Source of the DNA: Thiohalocapsa sp964524185
Lineage (GTDB): Bacteria; Pseudomonadota; Gammaproteobacteria; Chromatiales; Chromatiaceae
Assembly (NCBI GenBank): GCA_964524185.1
Contig: CAZGCI010000006.1
Coordinates: forward strand, 11,883-75,882
Length of the DNA stretch: 64,000 nucleotides
Reading direction: 5' to 3'
Shown here: positions 51,876-58,106 of the stretch, in pieces
Numbering within the stretch: the first letter of the stretch is position 1
Layout of the letters: every line of letters begins with the position of its first letter
Made by a program: the position numbers and the translations under genes
Notes under the pieces: generated by a model
The model's database searches: none
Told to the model about the DNA's origin: nothing
Seen by the model: the letters and a program-made list of their open reading frames with translations, nothing else

Positions 51876-52361
51876 TCAGCGGTCTGATTCGGCCGCGAGG
51901 GCCGCGATCAGATCATCGCGGAGCCACAACCCGGCGCCTTGCAGCTGGCGGAGCGCATCCTCCACCGACGCGATCAAACCTTTGCGCTTGGCAAGCACGA
52001 CGATTCCAGCTGTACCCATTGTTCGCACCCCCACAACGCGAGCGCAGCGCCTTGCCGCGCGGTCGTCGACGATGGCCGTGCAACCTGGGCTGTGTAGGGA
52101 CAACGAGAGTACTGCGGTTTCACCCGCACCCAGGCTCCATCCGGCGACGGTCGGGTCGAGCGTGGTCGCCGTCTTCCGTGCCCAGGCTGACTGCGGTAGA
52201 CCACGCGTCGCCGGATCGTCATAGGTTCGGCTGACCACCTCGTTCCAGACTGCCTCGGGAACCAACAACTCCGAAAACAGCTTCGGCAGCACTGGATGAA
52301 GTCCCGCCCGAAACAGGGTGATCAAGGGCGATGCATTGAGCACGACCCGATCAGTCGGCAT
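51876..52361 (-). CDS. PIN-domain toxin, DUF3368 type
   Basis: The 161-aa protein reads VVLNASPLITLFRAG at the start of the PIN fold, VPEAVWNEVVSR, then GAGETAVLSLSLHSPGCTAIVDDRAARRCA with the conserved acidic residues, and ends with TAGIVVLAKRKGLIASVEDAL. PIN proteins of this type are RNases inhibited by a UPF0175 partner. The start ATG 52361 overlaps the antitoxin gene by 11 bp. It lies 174 bp upstream of variable gene 1. Confidence 0.88.
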   Translation of the reverse strand: MPTDRVVLNASPLITLFRAGLHPVLPKLFSELLVPEAVWNEVVSRTYDDPATRGLPQSAWARKTATTLDPTVAGWSLGAGETAVLSLSLHSPGCTAIVDDRAARRCARVVGVRTMGTAGIVVLAKRKGLIASVEDALRQLQGAGLWLRDDLIAALAAESDR

Positions 52362-52605
52362 CTTGCAGCTCCGCCAAGACCTCATCGGCGGTGTACTGGA
52401 ATGGGCTGACCTTGTATTGACCGAGTGCCGTGATGAACTCGGCCCGTGTCACCCCTGCGATTTCCGCCGCGCGGCCTTGCGAGACGAGCTCCAGCTCATA
52501 CCATTTCACCGCAGCTGCAATCCGCAACTCGCGTGTAAACTCCTCGGGGTCTTTACGGAAGGTTGCGAAGACTTCCTTCGGCATGTCCAGGGTCAGTTGT
52601 GTCAT
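52351..52605 (-). CDS. UPF0175-type antitoxin
   Basis: The 84-aa protein reads MTQLTLDMPKEVFATFRKDP, then ELRIAAAVKWYELELVSQGRAAEIAGVTRAEF in two parts, with a helix-turn-helix-like core. The UPF0175 family pairs with DUF3368 PIN toxins. ATG 52605 is preferred over the upstream ATG at 52623. It overlaps the toxin and is probably autoregulatory. Confidence 0.87.
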   Translation of the reverse strand: MTQLTLDMPKEVFATFRKDPEEFTRELRIAAAVKWYELELVSQGRAAEIAGVTRAEFITALGQYKVSPFQYTADEVLAELQDAD

Positions 52606-52650
52606 CATCAATCTCCGTATCATCCACGCTCGTGTTCGACGCCGGCGGCC

Positions 52651-52713
52651 AGTCGCTCCTCAGTCGTTCCCAGTCGCTCCCCAGTCGCTCCCCAGTCGCT
52701 CCCCAGTCGCTCC
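52651..52713. repeat. 11-bp tandem repeat (AGTCGCTCCCC)
   Basis: About six units of AGTCGCTCCCC lie just upstream of the toxin-antitoxin pair, with small changes in the first two. Open frames across it repeat Gly-Ser-Asp-Trp and are not real genes. Confidence 0.85.
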
Positions 52714-53275
52714 AATGAGTTCCGATAGGCGCCTCAAAGCGATTGGCCACCCCGATCTCCTGATGGTACGACAGGATTGAGGCGAGCCGGTTGCCGCGTA
52801 GGTTTTGGAAATCGGAGCAGGCCACCCGACGCCTTCCCGCGCGGTCCGCGGCGGCGTCAGCCTACGAGCCAAGTCGACGAATTCGCGAGCTTCCGGCTCG
52901 GTCAAGAGGGCCAACACAGGAATCTTGTAATCACTTGCCCAGTGGGCCGCCTCTGATCCAGTCGATCCGCCAGCGGATCGAAGAAGGCATCCCCCGCTCG
53001 CCAAGAAACCGGCGTCTCGGCATGGCTCGCAACAGCCTTGCGAACCCCGCCATCCTCCGCTCAACGATTGCGCAGGCAACAATCCCCGCTACTCGACCAA
53101 CCCGACGGGCACCCGGCGGCGACTTTCGGCACGGGTGCGGCCGCAGCATAATGTCCATCAGGAAGCGCCGTGTCACGCAGAGGACACAAGCCCTTCAAGC
53201 GGCACCTCCGGCGCTGAGGACATCATTTCGATGCCGCCCCCTGATCTGTCCGAGACACGTGATCAACCAGGTGCA
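52714..53275. other. Non-coding stretch with possible gene remnants
   Basis: In this 562-bp stretch I find no intact gene. On the minus strand the segments IPVLALLTEPEAREFVDLAR (about 52880-52940) and DFQNLRGNRLASILSYHQEI (about 52755-52815) look protein-like but sit in short frames interrupted by stops. They may be remnants of decayed genes. Confidence 0.45.
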
Positions 53276-53716
53276 ATGCACGAGAATGAGATCTCAAGAA
53301 CCGTTGTCGACGGCGCGCTGACGGTACAGCGCGCGCTGGGTCCAGGGTTGCTGGAGTCGGTCTACGAGCTGGCCCTTGCGTACGAGCTGGCACAACGCGG
53401 ACTGAACGTTGAGCGCCAAGTACCGATTCCGATCGAGTACCAAGGCGTCCCGCTGGGCGAGGGTTTCCGCGCCGATCTGATCGTCGAAGGCAACGTGTTG
53501 CTGGAGCTCAAGTCCGTCGAGCATCTGACGCCACTGCACCGCAAGCAGATCCAGACCTATCTCCGCCTGACCGGCCTCAAGCTCGGACGACTGCTCAACT
53601 TCGGTGCCACGCACATGAAAGACGGAATCGTCCGCTGCGTCAACGCGCTGGGAACATCGAGGAATGCTCTTTCTTCCTTTGCGCCTCTGCGTCTCTGCGC
53701 GAGCTTCTACTACTAG
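53276..53716 (+). CDS. GxxExxY family protein (PD-(D/E)XK-like)
   Basis: The 146-aa protein has the namesake motif in LGPGLLESVYELALAYELAQ and the nuclease-like core FRADLIVEGNVLLELKSVE (Asp, Glu, Lys pattern), then HRKQIQTYLRLTGLKLGRLLNFG. The family is widespread in island DNA, and its function is unknown. The last 15 residues (FAPLRLCASFYY) are coded by a TTTGCGCCTCTGCGTCTCTG run, a simple repeat common downstream of such genes. ATG 53276 fits the family start. Confidence 0.88.
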   Translation: MHENEISRTVVDGALTVQRALGPGLLESVYELALAYELAQRGLNVERQVPIPIEYQGVPLGEGFRADLIVEGNVLLELKSVEHLTPLHRKQIQTYLRLTGLKLGRLLNFGATHMKDGIVRCVNALGTSRNALSSFAPLRLCASFYY

Positions 53717-54071
53717 TCCATCTGCGCGAGCGCATTCTTGCCGGTAGCAACTGCGTGCGACATGATTACGAGGCCGCACCCTTCGTGCACCGCCGCTTGC
53801 GCCTGCGCCCCCCTCCAAACAATAGGCACCGCTGGTTCAATAGCCGCTCGGGCAACATCCGCGTTTCTCCAACGCCGCACGGGCTTTTGCGCCGGGTTTG
53901 CAATAGGTGACCGTTCAGAAACAACACGAACATGGCCGCAGACGGAAACACACTATGAAAAGCGCGAAATACGCGAAAGTCACCCGGATCTCGCGTGCAT
54001 CTCCGGAGGTTTCGCGCTTTTCGCGTGTTGCGTAGTGATGCGTAGATGGACCGCTTGTTGTTGAATCGTTG
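53717..54071. other. Spacer filled by palindromic element copy 2
   Basis: No gene is credible. The right half is copy 2 of the 166-bp element. A 14-bp direct repeat, TAGGCACCGCTGGT, lies at 53823-53836 and again at 54073-54086, directly beside the element. Confidence 0.6.
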
Positions 54072-54072
54072 C
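53907..54072 (-). repeat. 166-bp palindromic element, copy 2
   Basis: This copy is inverted relative to copy 1 at 39833-39998, with the same length and about 93 percent identity by eye. It carries inverted arms rich in CGCGAAA. Its right end touches the 14-bp direct repeat at 54073. Confidence 0.85.
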
Positions 54073-54473
54073 TAGGCACCGCTGGTGCTGCAAGCGCTCG
54101 GAAAATTGCCCGACTTGGCGATCACCTTCATCCAAGCGATGGGCACCGCCGACGCACTCGCGCTGACCGGCCATGGGACGCTTACCGAGGCCGTCGGCCG
54201 CGCGGCGAGCGTCCAACCGCTGACCCCGCTCTTGGCCAGACGGATCAGGATCAGCAGCTCCTCGAGCTGCCCGCGCAGCGCGCGCAAGGCCGGGGCCTTG
54301 TCGCGCTCGCCATTGGCGAGGATGAGCCGGGCAACGATCTCGCGGCTCTTCTGCCGCAGCTCGGTGCCTAGACTGTATTTGTGGTAGCGGCTGAAGCCGG
54401 CGACGACCTTCTCGACGTGCACCGCCACGTCCATGGCCTGCTTATAGATCGGTGGATGCTCGTAGCGCGCCAT
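54072..54473 (-). pseudogene. avd: Second avd copy, 3' truncated
   Basis: The frame starts MARYEHPPIYKQAMDVAVHV and is nearly identical to avd up to LEELLILIRLAK (to about 54229). It then diverges abruptly into unrelated sequence (SGVSGWTLAARPTASVS) and reads on to a stop at 54072. The lost part is the last helix and basic tail. On the plus strand the replacing segment (about 54087-54228) reads like protein, LQALGKLPDLAITFIQAMGT, so a foreign gene fragment is probably joined here. It lies 100 bp after variable gene 2 with the same hairpin between. Confidence 0.85.
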
Positions 54474-54514
54474 AAAGAATCGCCAATAGACCTCGTGCGC
54501 GACGCGCACGAGCA

Positions 54515-54532
54515 GGGGGGAAGTCTCCCCCC
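54515..54532 (-). terminator. Conserved hairpin between variable gene 2 and avd copy
   Basis: Same GGGGGGA-AGTC-TCCCCCC hairpin as at 50855-50872, in the same relative place. No T-run. Confidence 0.5.
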
Positions 54533-54573
54533 TGCACCCCCCTTGAAAGGGCCGAATCAGCCAAAGCACCCAA

Positions 54574-55125
54574 TCACCGAAGTCGCGCCCGCGCCAGCAC
54601 CATCAGCAGCAGACCCAGCAGGCCCAGGCCCCAGGGTCCGAGCGCAGGAACCGGCGCCGGCCGGCCCGGCGCGGGCTCGACTTGTCCGGGGCGAACCGCC
54701 CAGACATAGTACTGGTTGCTCTTGTCGAGGCCGTCCTGGTCGCCACTGCTGGCAATGAAGTGCCACGCGCCCGCCGGATCCGGCGCGAACTCCGTACCAG
54801 ACCAGTACACGGAATTCTGCAGGTTCGTGAACACGTCTGCGAGGGCGGGGCTGCTGGTGGTCGCATCGTCGAGGGTCAGCCCACCCTCGGTGTAGAACAG
54901 GTGCGCCAACTCGCTATTGATGTAGTTGAAGTCAGGCCCGCACGGACCGCTGCCGTCGCTGTTCAGCGCCGACCAGAGCCGCCAGTCGTTGGCGCCGCCG
55001 TAGGTGGTTCTGCCCAGCCACTCGGCCCATGCCATCGCACCGTACCAGGTCATACGGCCGTCGGAGATGTTGAAGTCTCCAGCAACCACGGTGTGCGTGC
55101 CGTTGGCGCTGGTGATGGTCGGCAC
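54574..55125 (-). CDS. DGR variable protein 2, 5'-truncated
   Basis: The readable frame gives about 183-188 residues: a DUF1566-type domain (MTWYGAMAWAEWLG, NDWRLWSALNSDG, SVYWSGTEFAPDP), VR2 at residues 105-147, and the same sorting-like tail (PVPALGPWGLGLLGLLLMVL). Compared with variable protein 1 it lacks the signal peptide and first part of the domain. An in-frame stop lies six codons before the GTG at 55125. The break coincides with the truncated antitoxin on the other strand. It is probably a broken gene now, though its VR was diversified by the same TR. Confidence 0.85.
   Translation of the reverse strand: MPTITSANGTHTVVAGDFNISDGRMTWYGAMAWAEWLGRTTYGGANDWRLWSALNSDGSGPCGPDFNYINSELAHLFYTEGGLTLDDATTSSPALADVFTNLQNSVYWSGTEFAPDPAGAWHFIASSGDQDGLDKSNQYYVWAVRPGQVEPAPGRPAPVPALGPWGLGLLGLLLMVLARARLR
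54664..54676 (-). other. DGR target hairpin after VR2
   Basis: GCCCG-GCG-CGGGC, identical to that after VR1 and at the same distance from the repeat end; absent after TR. Confidence 0.7.
54685..54812 (-). repeat. DGR variable repeat 2 (VR2)
   Basis: This 128-bp repeat aligns with TR without gaps. All 17 differences are at TR adenines, for example AAC to CAC, GGC, CTC, TAC and GAC, and AAT to ATT. No other base differs across the repeat. Confidence 0.97.
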
Positions 55126-55141
55126 CGCGGCGATGATCTGA

Positions 55142-55660
55142 TGTCAGACGGCGTTGAGCGAAGATGTCGCGACCATAGAGGCGCTAGAACGCGGCGATCT
55201 GTGACGATCGTCGTCAGTGACACGTCGCCCCTGACCAGTCTGGCAGCCATCGGAGAGTTCAAATGACTGCGCAAGCTGTTCGGCCAGATTAGCATCGCCG
55301 AAGGCTCGGAAGAAGCTGGATCCTGGGAATAAGCGCTGGCCGCACCGCGACGACGTGGCTGGCAGCGAATGGATCAGCCGCCACCCATCGGGCAATCTTG
55401 CCCGGCTAAGAGGCTTGCGCCGAGACTTCGATGCTGGCGAGGCCGCAAGCCTTACCTTGGCCCCGGATTTGTCCCCAAATCTGGTTCGGATGGACGAGCC
55501 AGACGGCCGCCATCAAGCCCATCGCCAAGGTTTGTCAACAATTGGTGTGATCGGCATCCTTTTGCTTGCAAAACGCCGGGGATTGATCCAAGCACTGACT
55601 CCACGCATGATTGCCCTGCGCCGCCATCTTCAAGCGCCCAAGCGCTTGAAGATGAAGGAG
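55142..55660 (+). pseudogene. Decayed antitoxin fragment and DUF3368 PIN toxin
   Basis: At 55142-55203 a frame reads ALSEDVATIEALERGDL and stops, like an antitoxin C-terminus. The stop overlaps a GTG at 55201 that opens VTIVVSDTSPLTSLAAIGEF, the start of a DUF3368 PIN protein, broken by a TGA at 55264. Homologous pieces continue in shifted frames (LRKLFGQISIAEG; GLRRDFDAGEAASLTLAPDL; GVIGILLLAKRRGLIQAL). The toxin is dead. The antitoxin lacks its front, exactly where variable gene 2 lost its front on the other strand. Confidence 0.8.
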
Positions 55661-55719
55661 CCGGGAGACCGCGTCTTCCGGCTCCGTCCGATTGTTGGCC
55701 CGGATGGCCAATCAATCGG
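55625..55719. repeat. Three consecutive strong hairpins
   Basis: Hairpin 1: CATCTTCAAGCGC, four bases, GCGCTTGAAGATG (55625-55654), a perfect 13-bp stem. Hairpin 2: GGAGCCGG-G-AGAC, three bases, GTCT-T-CCGGCTCC (55657-55685). Hairpin 3: CCGATTGTTGGCC, five bases, then GGCCAATCAATCGG (55688-55719) with one bulge. Each is two bases from the next. Their role is unknown: a structured RNA, a transposon end or a recombination site. Confidence 0.75.
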
Positions 55720-56084
55720 TATCTCTCTAGCTGGATCTGACCCTATGCCTCTTCCCGGGGGCGACGCGGACAAGGCCGGTGCCGCTAAGCGCTGCAGTGG
55801 ACTGTCCGTCGGTTGATCCGGGTGCTGACCGACGACGCCGTTCGGATTGAGCCGGCGCCCATTGGGCAAAGGGGGCGACCGAATCGCGTTTCGTCTGTGT
55901 CACTCCGACGGTTGTATCGAGGCGCATCAAGCCTGACCCCTGGGGCAGATGCGATCAGATCCTATGATCGATGTCGTCGCACAGACCCTGGCGGGCTTCC
56001 TGGCCGGTTGTGCGCTCTATTGTGCGCTTTAACGGGTGGGGTGGATTGTCGGTCCCAGGCATCCCCTGCAGGGCCGCTAGCGGC
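55720..56084. other. Spacer before rnfH, nothing recognised
   Basis: No gene is credible. Near 55925-55960 the sequence CATCAAGCCTGACCCC with GGGGCAGATGCG resembles ends of REP/IS200-like intergenic elements, but this is weak. It is the right border of the accessory island. Confidence 0.4.
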
Positions 56085-56351
56085 TCAGTCTTCCTGGTCG
56101 CGCCGCGGTACGGTCTCGGGATCGGCGGTGATGGGGCGGTAGATCTCCACACGATCGCCGTCCTTGAGCGTTGCATCGGGCTTTGTGAGCTTGCCGAAGA
56201 TGCCGACACGCTGGGTTTCCAGGTCGATGTCGGGGTACTGTTCCAGCAGCCCGGCATGTCCGATGGCCTCGCGCACGGTGCAGCCGTCGGGCACGTCGAG
56301 CTTGAGCCAGGTGCGCTTGAATTTGTCTGCGTAGGCGACGCCGATATGCAT
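56085..56351 (-). CDS. rnfH: RnfH family protein
   Basis: RnfH is a small ubiquitin-like (UPF0125) protein encoded at the end of rnf operons; its job is not settled. The 88-aa protein begins MHIGVAYADKFKRTWLKLDV and has DATLKDGDRVEIYRPITADP, the family C-terminal signature. ATG 56351 is preferred over an upstream GTG/ATG frame. 308 bp separate it from rnfE, filled by repeats. Confidence 0.9.
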   Translation of the reverse strand: MHIGVAYADKFKRTWLKLDVPDGCTVREAIGHAGLLEQYPDIDLETQRVGIFGKLTKPDATLKDGDRVEIYRPITADPETVPRRDQED

Positions 56352-56659
56352 TGGGAGCGGCTCCGGTTGGTTGTGTTTTCGTGCGCTCGAAGCGTTGGTT
56401 GACACCCGCGCTGGGGCCGAGGGTTGAGGTTAGCGAGGCCCCAGATCGACGGGCTACCGGGGTCGCCGCAGGGCCGCGGGTCGTTTACTGGCCAGGGCCG
56501 AGAGCCAAGGGCCGAGGGCCGAGGCACGGACGCACAGTCATGGCGTTAGCGGTCGCGCCTCGGCCCTTGGCCCTCGGCCCTTACCCATGACGGCGACTGG
56601 TACACGAGGCGGCGCGGAAAACTTGACCCATCTGCAAACCTCTGTGGCGGTCTCGCAAT
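56352..56659. other. rnfE-rnfH spacer with inverted GGGCCGA arms
   Basis: The spacer has no gene. It holds arms of AGGGCCGAGGGCC type at 56494-56524 and the inverted CCTCGGCCCTTGGCCCT at 56558-56582, which could form a large hairpin, and then repeat copy B. Confidence 0.6.
56494..56582. repeat. Inverted GGGCCGA repeat pair between rnfE and rnfH
   Basis: Tandem GGGCCGA-type units on the left face inverted units on the right across a 33-bp centre. Related pairs or arms lie at 59297-59342, 60896-60980 and 61680-61715 in other rnf spacers. Confidence 0.7.
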
Positions 56660-56662
56660 CTA
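56595..56662 (+). repeat. Dispersed 68-bp repeat, copy B
   Basis: Same repeat as copies A, C and D. As with copy A, its final CTA forms the stop codon of the minus-strand gene it touches, here rnfE. Confidence 0.8.
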
Positions 56663-57358
56663 CGCCCCCACGGGGAGCTCGGCGGCGAGTTTGCCTTCGC
56701 GGCGCGCTGCGAGGCGGCGGTCCAGCAGGCGCTTACCGGCGAGGAGGAAGCCCATGGCGATGAAGCCGCCGGGGGGCAGGATCATCAGCAGAAAGCCGCG
56801 ATAGTCCGCAATGAGCGTGACCTCCAGCCAGCGCAGGGACTCGCCGAGCAGCATGGAGGCGTTGGCGAACAGCGTGCCGGAGCCGAGCACCTCGCGTACG
56901 GCGCCCAAGGCCACCAGCACCAGGGTGAAGCCGATCCCCATCATCAGGCCGTCGAACACGGCCGGCAGCGGCGCCTGACGGGATGCGAAGGTCTCTGCGC
57001 GCCCGAGGATGGCGCAGTTGGTAACGATGAGCGGGATGAAGAGCCCCAACACCTTGTGCAGATCGTGCATCCAGGCGTTCATGCCCAGGTCCACCAGCGT
57101 CACGAGCGTCGCGATAATGAGCACGAACACCGGGATGCGCACCTGCGGCGTAATGAGCCCCCGCAGCAGCGACACCGAAAGCCCCGAGGCCATCATCACG
57201 CCGGTGCTGGCGAGCCCGAGCCCGAGGCCGTTGGTGGCCGTTCCGGTGACGGCCAGCAGTGGGCACAGCGCCAGCGACTGGGCCATGACCACGTTGTTGT
57301 CCCAGACACCGTCACGGGCGATGCGTTGGTAGGAGACCGCAGGTTTTGGTTCGCTCAT
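56660..57358 (-). CDS. rnfE: Rnf electron transport complex subunit RnfE
   Basis: RnfE is a membrane subunit of the ion-pumping ferredoxin:NAD oxidoreductase. The 232-aa protein has six hydrophobic helices and the segments NNVVMAQSLALCPLLAVTGT and IPLIVTNCAILGRAETFASR, which match RnfE and contain the conserved cysteines that hold an iron-sulfur centre with RnfA. ATG 57358 is the family start. Inverted repeats B and C bracket the gene. Confidence 0.95.
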   Translation of the reverse strand: MSEPKPAVSYQRIARDGVWDNNVVMAQSLALCPLLAVTGTATNGLGLGLASTGVMMASGLSVSLLRGLITPQVRIPVFVLIIATLVTLVDLGMNAWMHDLHKVLGLFIPLIVTNCAILGRAETFASRQAPLPAVFDGLMMGIGFTLVLVALGAVREVLGSGTLFANASMLLGESLRWLEVTLIADYRGFLLMILPPGGFIAMGFLLAGKRLLDRRLAARREGKLAAELPVGA

Positions 57359-57393
57359 GCCGACAGTTGCCTTAATGCGGATTGGTCTAGGGG

Positions 57394-57461
57394 CTAGGCT
57401 GCTTAACCGCGCCAAGTGTTTGCAGAGGCGTCGAGTTTTCCACGCCGCGTCATGTGCCCGG
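57394..57461 (-). repeat. Dispersed 68-bp repeat, copy C
   Basis: Inverted relative to copy B across rnfE. It overlaps the 3' end of rnfG, whose TGA stop (57450-57452) lies within it. Confidence 0.8.
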
Positions 57462-58106
57462 CGCCCCGGTCACTTGCTGGACGGCCGAGGCGGTGAGGGC
57501 GTCACGATGCTCGTCGAACAGCTCCAGGCCGCCCTTCACGGCGGAGACGACCGCCCGCGGGGTGATGGTCGCACCGCTGAACTGGTCGAAGTCTCCGCCG
57601 TCCTTCTGCACGGCCCAGCGCACAGGGGGCGGCTCGCCCAATGACTTCCCGTCGAAGTCCAGGATCCAGTCGTCCCGGGCCACCTCGATCTTGTCACCCA
57701 GCCCCGGCGTCTCGGTGTGCGCGAGCACCCGGGCGCCCAGCACACGGCCGTCCGCACCGATGCCGATCAGCACCCGAATGGGGCCCGCGTAGCCCTTGCC
57801 CACCGTCTCGAAGGCCACGCCGGCGACCTCCAACCCCTGGAGCGCGCGGTAGACGGTGAGCGCACCGTCGGCGGTATCCAGGGTGATGCTGTCCGCCAGC
57901 AAGTCGTTGTCGTGCAGGCTTGCGGGGATCACCGCCGACAACGACGCGAGTAGTTCCTCGGCCCGGCGTTGTTCGATGGCATCACGGGTGGCGAGGTCGC
58001 CCATCACCAGCAGGGCGGCGGCGATCAGCGCGAAGCCACCGAGCAGCGCCGCCTGATAACCGACGCGGTCGCGATAGCTGGGATGGGCGATGGTGGTGAC
58101 GCTCAT
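57450..58106 (-). CDS. rnfG: Rnf electron transport complex subunit RnfG
   Basis: RnfG carries a covalent FMN on the periplasmic side. The 218-aa protein has one N-terminal helix (LLGGFALIAAALLVMGDLA) and the flavin attachment site FSGATITPRAV near residue 180, where the Thr after SGATI is the expected site. Its start overlaps the rnfD stop by 4 bp. A much longer frame upstream is an artefact of overlap with rnfD. Confidence 0.95.
   Translation of the reverse strand: MSVTTIAHPSYRDRVGYQAALLGGFALIAAALLVMGDLATRDAIEQRRAEELLASLSAVIPASLHDNDLLADSITLDTADGALTVYRALQGLEVAGVAFETVGKGYAGPIRVLIGIGADGRVLGARVLAHTETPGLGDKIEVARDDWILDFDGKSLGEPPPVRWAVQKDGGDFDQFSGATITPRAVVSAVKGGLELFDEHRDALTASAVQQVTGAPGT

Noticed and set aside
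52651..52713. Short CRISPR-like or coding repeat
   Set aside because: 11-bp units without spacers; frames across it have no start context and end in degenerate sequence.
54682..55266. 194-codon plus-strand frame ending in a PIN-like segment
   Set aside because: Only its last 21 codons match the PIN toxin; the rest is antisense to variable gene 2. It is recorded as part of a pseudogene.
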